From Anaerolineales bacterium (GTDB lineage Bacteria > Chloroflexota > Anaerolineae > Anaerolineales > UBA6663), in NCBI GenBank assembly GCA_020845955.1, contig JADLEU010000162.1, forward strand, positions 1-51,792: DNA of 51,792 bases. The letters are read 5' to 3'. Shown piece after piece: positions 8,765-18,600 of this stretch (within the stretch, counting starts at the first letter, position 1; the number at the start of each line of letters is the position of its first letter). The notes beneath the pieces are model-generated. The model had not been told where the DNA came from, made no database searches, and saw nothing but the letters and a program-made list of their open reading frames with translations. A program made the position numbers and the translations under genes.

Positions 8765-11191
8765 ATGCGTCTCCCGCGCTTGCCTGAGATTGACGCCCTA
8801 TCGTTCTGGCTGGGATTCGGCCTGGCCGCCTTGTTGGCCTACGCGCTCTATCGTCTCCGGCAGCAGTTGGCCGACCTGCGCCAGACAATCTCCCACCGCT
8901 TCCACCGCGCTCGCGAGCTTTTGACCGCCGGCGCGGAACGGCGGCTGCGCGAAGACGTGCAGCGCTTTGCCCAGACAGCACACCTGGCAGGTGCCCTGTT
9001 CGCGCTCGACGACGTGCTGGTACCGCCGCGCCTCCTGCTGCCCGAGCCGCCCTTCGACCCTACGGCGCCACCCACTGATCCCGACCTGACGAGCGTCATT
9101 CCCAGGCTGCCTGATTGGCCTGAACTGGCGGCGGTTTACCGGGCACCCACGATCGACCCTGCAGAAGCCCTGGCGGGCGCCGCGGCTGGCCTGCTGGTGC
9201 TTGGCGCGCCAGGCTCTGGAAAGACCACTTTGCTGGCGCACTTGGCCACGCGATTGGCCCGCGACGAGCTTGAGGTTCTGTCCGAGCCTCACACGACGAT
9301 CTTCGTCCACGCGGCGGATCTGGTCCTGCCCCTGGCACCCGGCGTCGACAGCCTTGAACCGCTCATCGCGGCGGCGCAGGCGCGCGCTTCGGCCTTGACC
9401 GCGGCCCGCCTGCCCCGCCACTTGCGCACCCGGCTTCGGGAATACAAGTGCGCCGTCCTCCTGGACGGGCTTGATGAACTGCCGCCGCCGGTCGTCGCCG
9501 ACGTAGCCCAGTGGCTGGGCCAATTCCGGCAGGCCTATCCTCGCCACTTGCTCATCGCAGCGGCTAGCCTGTGGGGTTACGGGCCGTTGATGCGCCTCGG
9601 TCTGGCGCCGGTGTTGATCGCGCCGTGGAACGCGGCTGACTACCGGGCTTTGATCGAAAAGTGGGGTGCGGCCTGGGACAAGCTGATCCGCAGCCGAAAG
9701 CGCCGTGCCCCCCAAGACACTGACCCGCACCTCATCCTGGGTTGGCTGGGAAGCGGCAATGGCGGCCGCAGCGTGTTCGAGGTGACGCTCAAGACGTGGG
9801 CCGCGCTGGCCGGCGACGCGCGCGGCAAACGACCGGTTGATTGGATGGAGGCCTACGTGCTGCGGCACGGCGTCAAGCCCATAGGCCAGCGCGGCCTCGG
9901 GCGGCTGGCAGCGGCTATGCTGGAGCGTGAGCTGAGCGTGGGCCTGACGCGCGACGAAGCCGCAACGCTCGTGGCGCAGGTTTTCGCCGGGCACCCAGGG
10001 TTGGATCCGGGTGACTTCCTGGACGACTTGATCGCCCGCCGCCTGTTGGCCCGGCACCGTGACCGGCTGACCTTTCAACACGGCCTGGTAAGCGCGTATT
10101 GCGCGGCCGTGCACATGGCCGCTGAGCCGGAGGCGGCTGTCCCTGGGCAAACGCCCACCTGGACGCGGGCGCTGTACTTCTATGCCGCCCTGGGCGAACT
10201 AACGCCAGTGGTGGCGCGTCGGCTCAACCAGGCGCCGGATTTTCTGCACAGCGACGTGTTGGACTGCGCCGCCTGGCTGCGCGATTCTCCCGCCCAGGCG
10301 CGCTGGCGGTCTGAAGTAATGCGGCGGTTGAGCCGGCTGCTAATGGACAGCAACCAGCCGGAAGGCCTGCGCAGCCGCGCGTTGGCTGCCTTTGTGGCCG
10401 CTGGCGATGCCTCGGTGGCGGCCTTATTCAAACAGGGCAGCACCAGTCCCGACGCCCAGCTGCGCCGCTTGTCACTATTGGGGCTGGGGGCCGTAGGCGA
10501 AATCAGCGCTGTGCTGCAGATCGCCTCGCACTTCACCGATCCTGACCTGGAAGTGCGCTGGGCGGCGGCGCTGGCCTTGGGCGTCTTGGAACACCAATCG
10601 GCCATCGAGGCGTTGGCCAAAGGCTTGCTGGTGGGTGACGATCACTTGCGGCGCGCCTGCGCTGAGGGGCTGGCCCGGCATCCAGAAGAGGGACACCCAG
10701 TGCTGCAGGAGGCGAGCGCGCATGCTGACGTGTCCGTGCGTCGGGCCGCCGTATTCGGCGCGGCGGCGGCGCGATCCGACTGGGCCATGCCCTTGATAGA
10801 AGAACTGCTCCGCCACGAACAGCAGTGGCTGGTGCGCAGCGCCGCGTCCGACGCCCTGGCCCGCCTGCGTGAGCCGGCCAGCCGCGCACTCCGGCCGGCA
10901 CTGCCGCCTGATAGCCAGGGGTGGTTGGTCGCCTGGGCGGCCGAGCAGGGTCTGGGCGTGCCTCCGGGGCGCGGCGCCTTGGAGGTGCTCAAACGCGCCG
11001 CGCGCGATGGCCACGAAGCTACCCGGCGCGCGGCAGCCGGCGCGCTGGGGGCGCTTGCCGATCCCGACCATTCGCGCGAACTGTACCCCCTGCTGCGCGA
11101 TGCGAGCCCGATGGTCCGTGCGGCTGCCTGGGAGGCCTTGGGCCTCATCTCGGCCGCCGCGGGCCAGCGCCTGGCAGCGCCCGCTGCCTGA
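8765..11191 (+). CDS. Membrane-anchored NACHT-type NTPase with HEAT-like repeats
   Basis: This 808-residue protein starts with one membrane helix (residues about 11-30) and a basic, coiled-coil-prone linker. The NTPase domain follows, with Walker A GAPGSGKTTLLAHL at about 147-160 and Walker B CAVLLDGLDELP at about 229-240. The double acidic D-x-L-D-E pattern is typical of NACHT/STAND proteins. From about residue 530 to 800, repeated helical units such as LRRLSLLGLGAVGEISAV and VRRAAVFGAAAA look like HEAT or PBS-lyase-type repeats. STAND NTPases usually sense a ligand through the repeat domain and oligomerise. No effector domain is recognised, so the N-terminal helix may act at the membrane. 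A defence role is possible, but no other defence gene is nearby. Confidence 0.8.
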   Translation: MRLPRLPEIDALSFWLGFGLAALLAYALYRLRQQLADLRQTISHRFHRARELLTAGAERRLREDVQRFAQTAHLAGALFALDDVLVPPRLLLPEPPFDPTAPPTDPDLTSVIPRLPDWPELAAVYRAPTIDPAEALAGAAAGLLVLGAPGSGKTTLLAHLATRLARDELEVLSEPHTTIFVHAADLVLPLAPGVDSLEPLIAAAQARASALTAARLPRHLRTRLREYKCAVLLDGLDELPPPVVADVAQWLGQFRQAYPRHLLIAAASLWGYGPLMRLGLAPVLIAPWNAADYRALIEKWGAAWDKLIRSRKRRAPQDTDPHLILGWLGSGNGGRSVFEVTLKTWAALAGDARGKRPVDWMEAYVLRHGVKPIGQRGLGRLAAAMLERELSVGLTRDEAATLVAQVFAGHPGLDPGDFLDDLIARRLLARHRDRLTFQHGLVSAYCAAVHMAAEPEAAVPGQTPTWTRALYFYAALGELTPVVARRLNQAPDFLHSDVLDCAAWLRDSPAQARWRSEVMRRLSRLLMDSNQPEGLRSRALAAFVAAGDASVAALFKQGSTSPDAQLRRLSLLGLGAVGEISAVLQIASHFTDPDLEVRWAAALALGVLEHQSAIEALAKGLLVGDDHLRRACAEGLARHPEEGHPVLQEASAHADVSVRRAAVFGAAAARSDWAMPLIEELLRHEQQWLVRSAASDALARLREPASRALRPALPPDSQGWLVAWAAEQGLGVPPGRGALEVLKRAARDGHEATRRAAAGALGALADPDHSRELYPLLRDASPMVRAAAWEALGLISAAAGQRLAAPAA

Positions 11192-11219
11192 CCTGGCCCC
11201 ATTTGGCAAACTTCGGCCG

Positions 11220-12644
11220 ATGGCCCTTTTGACGCCAGATTACGCGCGGCTGATCCGTGATGGCCTCCCGCCGGCCCAGACGCCCCGAAGGGTGCTCGTG
11301 CTGGGCGCCGGCCTGGCCGGCCTGGCCGCGGCCCATGCCCTGGTGCGTGCCGGCCATACTCCCCTTGTGCTGGAGGCCCAAAACCGGGTTGGCGGGCGGG
11401 TCTGCACGCTGCGCGAGCCGTTCAGCGATGGCCTGTACGCCGAGGCTGGCGCAATGCGGATTCCGCGCGCTCACACGCTGACGATGGCCTACGTCGAGCA
11501 TTTCCGCTTGCCGACTCTGCCATTCACCATGGGCAATCGGCAATGCTACTACTACCTGCACGGCCGGCGGTATCGGATCGCGGAGGCGACGGCCAATCCC
11601 GATGTGCTGGGCTTTGACTGCCACCCGCACGAACGCGGGCAAACGCACGACCAGCTGTGGCAAGCGGCCCTTGCGCCGCTGTTCGAACGGCTGCGTGTGG
11701 GCGGCGAGGCGGCCTGGGACGAGTTGCTGGCCGAATACGACCAGTATTCGACGCGCGAGTTCCTGGAGAAGTGCGGCTGGTCTGAAGGGGCGATCGAGAT
11801 GTTCGGACTGCTGGCCGACCAGGAAGCGCTGATGAACTCATCCTTCCTAGAGCTCTTCCGCGAAGAAGCCGGCCGCAACTATGTTGACCTGGTGCAAATC
11901 GAAGGCGGCATGGACCACTTGCCGCGCGCCTTTCTGCCTGCTCTGCGCCAGCACATCCGCTTCGGCGCCCGGGTCGTAGCGCTGGAGCAGACCGCCACCG
12001 GGGTGACGGCTCACTACACCACGCCCGCCGGGCGCTTCCGGGCCACCGGCGACTATGCCATCGTCGCCCTGCCGTTTCCGGCCCTGCGGCATGTTGAAAT
12101 CCTGCAGCCCTTCTCGCGCGGCAAGCAGCGGGCCATTCGCCAGCTGCACTACGACGCATCGGCCAAAATCTGGTTTCAATGCCGGCGGCGCTTTTGGGAA
12201 GAAGACGAGGGGATCTTTGGCGGCGGCACGACCACCGACCTGCCGATCCGGGTGGTGTACTACCCTGACCACGGGCGCGAGACCGGCCGAGGCGTGATCC
12301 TGGCCAGCTACACCTGGTCAGAGGATGCTCAGCGCTGGGGGTCGCTTGGCCCCGAGGCCCGCCTCGTCGAGGCGCTCGATGACCTGACGGAAATCCATCC
12401 CCAGGTGCGCGCGGAGTTCGAGTGTGGGGCGTCGAAGATGTGGCACGACGACGAGTTTGCCGGCGGCGCCTTCGCGCTATTTGATCCGGGTCAGCAGACT
12501 CTGCTTTACCGCGACATCATCGCGCCCGAAGGCCGCATCTTTTTTGCGGGCGAACACGCTTCGCTCCATCATGCCTGGATCCAGGGCGCCATCGAATCGG
12601 GGCTGCGCGAAGCCGCCACCATCCATGCCCTGAGCCAGGCCTGA
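11220..12644 (+). CDS. Flavin-containing amine oxidase
   Basis: A 474-residue FAD enzyme of the monoamine oxidase/L-amino-acid oxidase family (PF01593). The FAD-binding motif VLVLGAGLAGLAAAHALVRA is followed by VLEAQNRVGGRVCT, the usual Rossmann fold plus GG-R-x-x-T motif. Near the C-terminus, RIFFAGEHAS and HAWIQGAIESGLREA form the second FAD contact region. The enzyme oxidises an amine to an imine with release of hydrogen peroxide; the substrate cannot be read. The start is the ATG at 11220, which places the Rossmann motif close to the N-terminus as in the family. It is 28 nt after the NACHT gene and may be co-transcribed with it. Confidence 0.88.
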   Translation: MALLTPDYARLIRDGLPPAQTPRRVLVLGAGLAGLAAAHALVRAGHTPLVLEAQNRVGGRVCTLREPFSDGLYAEAGAMRIPRAHTLTMAYVEHFRLPTLPFTMGNRQCYYYLHGRRYRIAEATANPDVLGFDCHPHERGQTHDQLWQAALAPLFERLRVGGEAAWDELLAEYDQYSTREFLEKCGWSEGAIEMFGLLADQEALMNSSFLELFREEAGRNYVDLVQIEGGMDHLPRAFLPALRQHIRFGARVVALEQTATGVTAHYTTPAGRFRATGDYAIVALPFPALRHVEILQPFSRGKQRAIRQLHYDASAKIWFQCRRRFWEEDEGIFGGGTTTDLPIRVVYYPDHGRETGRGVILASYTWSEDAQRWGSLGPEARLVEALDDLTEIHPQVRAEFECGASKMWHDDEFAGGAFALFDPGQQTLLYRDIIAPEGRIFFAGEHASLHHAWIQGAIESGLREAATIHALSQA

Positions 12645-12647
12645 CGC

Positions 12648-13709
12648 CTACACGAGCCGCAACTCGCCTCCGCCAGCCTCGGCTCGACCGATGACGTGCG
12701 CGGCCTCGCCCGCCCCGTGCAGCCTGCCGATCAGGGCTGGCAGCTCAGCCTCCGCCACGGCAATCAGCAGCCCACCAGAAGTTTGCGGGTCGTGCAGCAG
12801 GCGCTGCTGCCAATCGGCCAGGCCAAGCTCAGCCGCCCCCATAACCCACCGGCCAAAGTACGCCTCATTCCGTTCCGAGCCACCCGGAAAGACCCACTGC
12901 TCAGCCAGGGCCTGTGCGCCAGGCAGCCAGGGCAGCGCGCCATAATCAATCCGGAAGGCCGCGTCTGCCAGGTGGGCCATCTCGTGGGCGTGGCCAAGCA
13001 GCCCAAATCCCGTGATATCTGTCACTGCGTGCACCCCCAGCGTTGCCTGGGCCGCCTCGCTGGCCGGCCGGTTGAGATGCAGCATGCTGGCAATGGCAGC
13101 GGCCAGATCCGCGGCAGCTGCCCGCCCCTGCTTGTGGGCGGTCGTGACCACGCCGGTGCCCAGCGCTTTGGTCAGCACCAGCCGGTCACCGGGCCGGGCG
13201 CCGCCTTTGGTAAAAATGCGCCCGGGATCTACCAAACCAGTGACCGCCAGGCCGTACTTGGGCTCCCGATCGGTGACGGTGTGGCCCCCGGCCAGAGCAG
13301 CGCCCGCTTCGCGCAGTTTCTCGGCGCCGCCCCGCAGTATATCGCCGACGATGTCCGGCGGCAGGTCATCGGGGAACGCAGCCAGGTTGATGGCGAAGAG
13401 CGGCCGGCCGCCCATGGCGTAGATGTCGGACAGGGCATTGGCCGCCGCGATGGCGCCGAAGGTATGGGCGTCGTCGACGACCGGGGGGAAGAAATCAGCC
13501 GTAGCGATGATGGCCTGTTCAGCATTTAAGCGATACACGGCCGCGTCGTCGGGCAGCCCGAGACCCACCAAGAGATTTGGATAATCTTGAGCCGGGAACA
13601 TGCCGGCCAGAGGGCGCAGAACCTGCGCCAGGGCCTCTGGGCCCATTTTGCTGGCTCAGCCCGCGCACGTTGCGAGGCTGGTCAAGCGCAGTCGCTGACC
13701 GGTGCTCAT
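12648..13709 (-). CDS. selD: Selenide, water dikinase (selenophosphate synthetase), itself a selenoprotein
   Basis: SelD makes selenophosphate from selenide and ATP, the selenium donor for selenocysteine and selenouridine. Starting at the ATG at 13709, the reading is LRLTSLATCAG, then an in-frame TGA at 13656-13658, then ASKMGPEALAQVLRPL. The TGA falls where SelD carries its catalytic Cys or Sec, three residues before the essential Lys (Sec18 and Lys21 here, compared with Cys17 and Lys20 in E. coli). A gene model starting at the ATG at 13646 would lose both. Later motifs are intact: TADFFPPVVDD, AANALSDIYAMGG, LAGGHTVTD and DITGFGLLGHAHEM. With Sec the length is 353 residues, normal for the family. 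AAAGGA lies 8 nt before the ATG. Convergent with the amine oxidase gene (3 nt apart). Confidence 0.93.
13605..13655 (-). other. Putative bacterial SECIS hairpin for the selD UGA
   Basis: Directly after the UGA, the minus strand folds into a perfect 7-bp inner stem (GGCGCAG at 13629-13623 with CTGCGCC at 13619-13613) closed by the loop GTT. A lower stem AGAG/CTCT plus CC/GG and GG/CC forms across 13644-13634 and 13612-13605, with a single bulged C and a five-base bulge on the 5' side. The apical loop starts 33 nt after the UGA and begins with G. Bacterial SECIS elements are described as having the loop about 16-37 nt downstream with a G in its first two positions, so both conditions are met. 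SelB binding is not shown. Confidence 0.75.
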
Positions 13710-13758
13710 ACCGCCATTCCTTTCAGACCCCCTGCCTGGGGAACAACACAGGTTGCAT

Positions 13759-13764
13759 TATAAT
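13759..13764 (+). promoter_or_regulatory. -10 box of the FHA-protein pair
   Basis: TATAAT with 7 nt to the ATG at 13772, which would put transcription initiation at or next to the start codon. No -35 box stands out and no Shine-Dalgarno fits between. The message is predicted to be leaderless. Confidence 0.65.
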
Positions 13765-13771
13765 CGCAACC

Positions 13772-14590
13772 ATGCCGAATCGACTCTCGCGGCTGGAAGC
13801 GCGTATGGAGGCGCTGGTAGAGGGCACGTTCGCCCGGCTATTCGCGGGCCGAGTCCACCCACGCGATGTAGCGCTGCAGCTGGCGCGGGCCCTGGAAGAC
13901 AGCGCCGCGGCGGGAGAGCCAGCCACACGCTACATCGTGCGCTTGAACCCGGAGGACGCTCGCTCGCTGCTGAACGCGCATCCCGATCTCGCTCGCCTGC
14001 TGGCGAGCGAACTGCTGAACCTGGCGCGCGCCGAACAGATGACGCTGCCGCAGCCGCCTGAGGTGAGCCTCCAACCGGAGCCGAGCCAACGGCCTCACAG
14101 CCTTGTGATCGCGGCCGAGCGAGCGCCGGCAGCCGTCAGCGAAACACAGAGCATGACGCCCGTGTCCCCCGCCAGACCGCAGGCGGTGCCGCGGGCTTTT
14201 GTCATCTTGGACGGCGAGCGCACCGTGGCGCTGACGCAGCCCGTGATCAGCCTGGGACGCCGCTTTGATAACAGTATCATCATCGACGATGCGCGCGTCT
14301 CGCGCAGCCACGCGCAGCTGCGATTGCGTTTCGGGCGCTACGTGATCTATGACTTGAGCTCGACGGGCGGGACGTTTGTCAACGGCCGCCGCGTAGAGGA
14401 GTGCGTCCTGCGGCCCGGCGACGTCATTTCTTTGGGCGGTGTGCCCATCATCTACGGCGAAGACAGCGCCGCCGGCTCTCGCTTTGGCCCGACGCGGCAT
14501 GACACCCAAGGCACCCGCCCAATAACGAGGCCGCTGCCTCCCAACCCGAAGAGCGAACCAGACGATTCCACTGATACTGATAAGGTATGA
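13772..14590 (+). CDS. FHA-domain protein with DUF3662 N-terminus (FhaA-like)
   Basis: A 272-residue protein. Residues about 1-110 (MPNRLSRLEARMEALVEGTF onward, including GRVHPRDVALQLARAL) match the DUF3662/FhaA_N domain. A proline-rich linker follows, then an FHA domain at about 150-235 with ISLGRRFDNSIIIDDARVSR, SHAQL and STGGTFVNGRRV, carrying the Gly-Arg, Ser-x-x-His and Asn residues that bind phosphothreonine. In Actinobacteria FhaA works with Ser/Thr kinases in cell-wall control; no kinase gene is visible here. It overlaps the next FHA gene by 4 nt, so the two proteins are probably made together. Confidence 0.85.
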   Translation: MPNRLSRLEARMEALVEGTFARLFAGRVHPRDVALQLARALEDSAAAGEPATRYIVRLNPEDARSLLNAHPDLARLLASELLNLARAEQMTLPQPPEVSLQPEPSQRPHSLVIAAERAPAAVSETQSMTPVSPARPQAVPRAFVILDGERTVALTQPVISLGRRFDNSIIIDDARVSRSHAQLRLRFGRYVIYDLSSTGGTFVNGRRVEECVLRPGDVISLGGVPIIYGEDSAAGSRFGPTRHDTQGTRPITRPLPPNPKSEPDDSTDTDKV

Positions 14591-15024
14591 CCCCCGGCCT
14601 GGTGTTCTTCCTGCTGCGGCTGCTCCTAGCCTTGCTGTTGTATGCCTTCCTGGGAGCGCTGCTATGGATGCTGTGGCAGGACGTGCGCGTGGCCGCCGCC
14701 CAAGCCGCCACGCGCGGCCGCCGCTTGGGCCGGCTGGTCGTTCTGCAATCGAGCCTGCCACAGCTGCCGGTGGGCAGCGAGTTTCCGTTGATGCCGATTA
14801 CGTCGCTGGGGCGAGCGCCGACGAACTCGGCCACCCTGCCGGATGACACTGCCTCGCTCGAGCACGCCCTGCTGCACGTGCGTGACGGCCAGTGGTGGCT
14901 GGAAGACCTCGGTTCGCGCAACGGCACACGCCTGAATGAGACCTTCATCCACCAGGCTTCGCCGGTGATGGCCGGCGACCTCATCGGAATTGGCCGCGTG
15001 GAGCTCAAGATCGAGCTTGAGTAG
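14587..15024 (+). CDS. Membrane-anchored FHA-domain protein (FhaB-like)
   Basis: A 145-residue protein with one N-terminal membrane helix (residues about 5-30, FFLLRLLLALLLYAFLGALL) and a short basic cytoplasmic stretch. An FHA domain follows: ITSLGRAPTNSATLPDDTAS, then LEHALLHV and EDLGSRNGTRLN. The position normally filled by Ser in the S-x-x-H motif is occupied by LEHALL, so His is kept while the preceding Ser is shifted to SLEH. This matches the layout of FhaB/FipA-like proteins. It is coupled to the FhaA-like gene by a 4-nt overlap. Its 3' end overlaps the convergent yqeK remnant by 20 nt. Confidence 0.83.
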   Translation: MTPGLVFFLLRLLLALLLYAFLGALLWMLWQDVRVAAAQAATRGRRLGRLVVLQSSLPQLPVGSEFPLMPITSLGRAPTNSATLPDDTASLEHALLHVRDGQWWLEDLGSRNGTRLNETFIHQASPVMAGDLIGIGRVELKIELE

Positions 15025-15665
15025 CCCAGCCCTGCGCCGCCAGCTCGGCGTGGGCCGCGTACAAGTGGGGGTGCAGGCGCCAACCCAGTCGGGAGCCTTC
15101 CCACACGGCCCACTCAACATAGATCCAGCACAGAGCCCGCAGGGGCGCCGCCCGGCGCGCGGCCCACAAAGCGGCAGGGTAACCCGTGACCACCGTCGCG
15201 AGATGGTAAGCCAGCTTGTCGGCCACAAATACCAAGGCTTCCAGATCGGAGGCGCCAGCGCGCAGCGTGCTGTGATACCGGACCGCGTTGAGCACGTCGC
15301 TGTCGGTCACCCCCCAAGGCCGTCCGCAGCACCTCAGCCGCGACCGGGCCGTGGACGACCGGCACGGTCGCTCGATCGGCGGCGGACGGCGGCACGCCGA
15401 GCGCGCCGGCAGCCGCGACGATCTGGCGCGGTGGGACCACGGCGGCAAGATCGTGAGCACAGCAAGCCAGGTCGCTGGAGTGCAGCGGAATGCCAAATCA
15501 GCGCGACAGGAGCCGGCCGGCGGGGGCGACGCGGCTGACGTGGCGCAGCGTGTCGGCCCGGCCGGCTGCGGATAGGAACTGGAGCACATCACCAGTCGGA
15601 TCGCCGGTATCCTGCAGCGCGGTCAACCAGCGCCACGGCTCGCCTACTCGCCCAGCGGGAGCCAT
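15005..15665 (-). pseudogene. Broken yqeK-like HD-domain diadenosine tetraphosphatase gene
   Basis: Three pieces of one HD-domain protein are readable. From 15665, in one frame: EPWRWLTALQDTGDPTGDVL, QFLSAAGRADTLRHVSRVA and GRLLSR, then TGA, then FGIPLHSSDLACCAHDLAA and VHGPVAAEVLRTALG. A single extra G in a run of six (C run at 15310-15315 on the plus strand) moves the frame, and the rest continues as GVTDSDVLNAVRYHSTLRAG and VFVADKLAYHLATVV. YqeK relatives have Arg where the TGA stands, so CGA to TGA is the simplest explanation. Removing one G would restore the second frame. With two separate lesions the gene looks inactive, although the HD residues remain. Its first codons overlap the end of the histidine kinase gene. 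Intact YqeK cleaves Ap4A. Confidence 0.85.
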
Positions 15666-18600
15666 ACCGTGAAAAGTGTGCCGGTCGCCGGCGTGCTGGT
15701 CACGGAGATCTCCCCACCATGCTGTTCGACGATCTCACGGCAAATGGCCAAGCCAAGCCCCGTGCCGGCTTCGCCGGACTCGACGCCCGTTCGGCCGCGA
15801 AAAAAGCGCTCGAACAGGTGCGGCAGATCGTCCGCGGGGATCGGCCCGCCGCTATTGTAGAAGCGGGCCTCCAAGCCCGGTTGGCCATTGCGCGCGGCCG
15901 GCCGCGCGCCCACCCGCACGCGGCCGCCCGGGGGCGTGTAGGCCACGGCGTTGGCCAGCAGGTTGGTGAAGACCTGAAGCATCTGCGCTCGATCCGCGTG
16001 GAATTCCAGCGAAGGGCCGTAGATGTCGTGGGCGAGCGCCAGGCCGCGGGCCTCCGCCCGGGTCGTGTGCAGCGCAATCACCTCCGCGATCAGGGCATCG
16101 GCCAGGTGTCGTCCGCGGCGCGGGGGCGCGATCTGCGCCTGCAAGCGCGAGAGGTCGAGCAGGTCATCAATCAGCCGCCGCAGGCGTTCGGTCTCGCGCT
16201 GCAGCGTGGGCAGGTAGCGCGGCAGCACCTCGGCACCGCGTTTGTCCAGCAGGCTCAGGTGCAGCTTGATATTCGTAAGCGGGGTGCGCAGCTCGTGCGA
16301 CACGTTCGAGATAAACTGGTCCTTAAGGCGGTCAAGCTCCTGCAGGCGCGCGTTGGCGCTGGCTAGCTCTCGCGTGCGCGCTTCCACCCGCTGTTCGAGC
16401 GTTTCGAGCAGATTGGCGCGCTGTAGGGCGTTGCCGGCCACCTCGGCTACCGTCGTCACGAGATGCCGCTCGGTGGCACTGAAGCTGCGCGGGCGGTCTA
16501 CGCCCACGTGCATGACGCCGATGATGCCCTCCTGGGTGTGCAGCGGCAAAGCCATCGCGCTGCGCACCGCCTGAAGAAACTCCCGCTCGCTGGCCGTCTC
16601 GATCACGGCGAGCGGATCGGCGTTGATGTCAACCGAGAAGTATGGTTCGCCACTGGCGGCGACCCGGCCCGTAATGCCCTCGCCCGGCTTGTGGCGCAGC
16701 CCGACTAGCCGCGGATTGGGCGGATGGCTGGCGCGCAGCACCAGGTCGCCGGTGCCGCCTTCGATCAGGAAGATGGCGCTGCCCACGGCCCCGGTGATGT
16801 CGCACGCCTTGCGCAGGAAGATGGGCAGCATATCGGCGGTAGTGCGCGCCGCCCGCAGGGCGCCCGTGACTTCGACCAAGATGGCCAACTCTTCCGCTCG
16901 GCGCCGGGCGTCGTCGAACAGCTGAGCGCGGGCTAGGCCCAGCGCCATCTGGCGCGCAGCTTGCTCGGCATATGCGATATCTTGGGCCGAGCAGCTGTGC
17001 TCGCCCCGAAACGCCACGACGGCCGCGCCCAGTTTCCGCTCGCTCAGCGTCAAGGGCAGCGCCAGACCCGAGTGCAGGCCGCAGGCGGCCAGGTGCAGAT
17101 CCCGATAAGCCGGCGCGGCGCCATTGGTCACAACCAGGGCCTGGTTGGCGCGCAGCACAGTCTCGGTCAGCGTAGGATCGCCAGGTTGGATATCCGCAGC
17201 GAGGCCGATAGCCTGCCGCACTCCGAAGGCGGCCGCCGGGATCGGCACCGCGCGCGTCTCATCCCACAACATCAAGTAGGCGGCGTCGGCAGCCAGCATG
17301 GACGCCAGGTGCTCGGCCATCGTCTCAAGCAGGCGCCGGAAATCAAGCGCGCTGACGGCCGCGTGCGTTATGGCATTCAGGCATTCCAGATAGTGCGCCC
17401 GGCGAGCCTCGGCCGCGAACAGCTGAGCGTTCTGCAGGGCTAACGCCATCGGCGCGGCGACGGAAAGCAGATGCGGGCGCAGGGCAGCAGCGCCCATGTC
17501 AGCGCGCCGGCTCAGCAGCACACACACGCCCACCAGCGTGTCGCCCAGGAGCAGCGGTAGCGCTGCCACAGACAAGGCCGCTTCATCCGCGCTGCCGGCC
17601 GCGCGCCACCCGGCCAATTGGCGCGTCTCGGCGGCTTCGCGCGCCAGCCTGCCTGCCATGCCCCGAGCTGAACTCATCGGCACGCCAGAAGCGGCCGATA
17701 GGGAGATTAGCCCCGGCGCCGTGGCCGGCAGGTACAACTCAGCCCGCTCAGCCTGCAAGGTCGAGCACAACAACTCAAGTGCCCGGCCGGCTACCTCGTC
17801 TAGATCGAGGCTGGCGGTGAGACGCTGGCTGAGATGAAAGAGCAGCTCCAGCCTGCGCTTCTCATCGTCGAGCGTCGCGAACAGGCGCGCATTGACAATC
17901 GCCACGGCGGCCTGGTCGGCAAACAACCTCACCAACTCGATATCGCCAATGCCAAAGCGATGCGGCCGCCCATCCGAGATGGCCAGTACGCCGGTGGTGC
18001 GCTGCTGCCAGCGAATGGGCGCGGCTATGACAGATTGCACGCCTTCAGGCGCGAACTCGGCTGACGGCCAATTCAGGTGAACGTAGTCGCCTGTCAGCGC
18101 TGGTTGCCCGGTTAGCATTACCTGGCCAGCAATGCCCTCCCCTGGCTGCAGGTGCTGGCCGGCCATGTCACGCTGGTAGCCCACGCTGACGGCGCATTCG
18201 AGCGTATTGTCATCCAGCGCCAGATAGAGACCGCCTGCACCAGCCTCCAGCAGCGCCCTGGCGCGCTCGACGATGGTGCGCAGGAGTATCTTGATCTCAA
18301 GCTGCCGGCTCAGGTCGAGGCCAGTATCATGCAGGGCCGTCAGCGCGGCCACCCGCTTGCGCTCGCGATCGAAGAGCTGCGCGTTCTTCACCGCCAAAGC
18401 GGCCTGGCCGGCAAAAGTCGCCAAATGGCGCGCATGGCGAGAGTGATAGAAGTTCGGCTCGCGCTTGTCCAAGGCAAAGATCGCGATGATCTCTCCTTGC
18501 GCGATCAGGGGCGCCCCAATCCAAGAGCGAATGTGCGCGGCGGCTCTGACCGCGACCCAGCCGGGAAAATCGCGGGTGTCAGAGACGATCATCGGGGCGC

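Noticed and set aside
12648-13646. selD starting at the ATG at 13646
   Set aside because: That model lacks the catalytic Cys/Sec and the essential Lys region that are present directly upstream in frame.
8765-13709. A dedicated defence island or novel multi-gene immune system
   Set aside because: Only the NACHT-HEAT protein has a possible defence link; the neighbours are metabolic or conserved, and there are no nuclease, toxin, phage or mobile genes nearby.
15574-15576. TGA inside the yqeK frame read as selenocysteine, as in selD
   Set aside because: Family members have Arg, not Cys, at that place, no suitable hairpin was seen after it, and a separate frameshift breaks the same gene.
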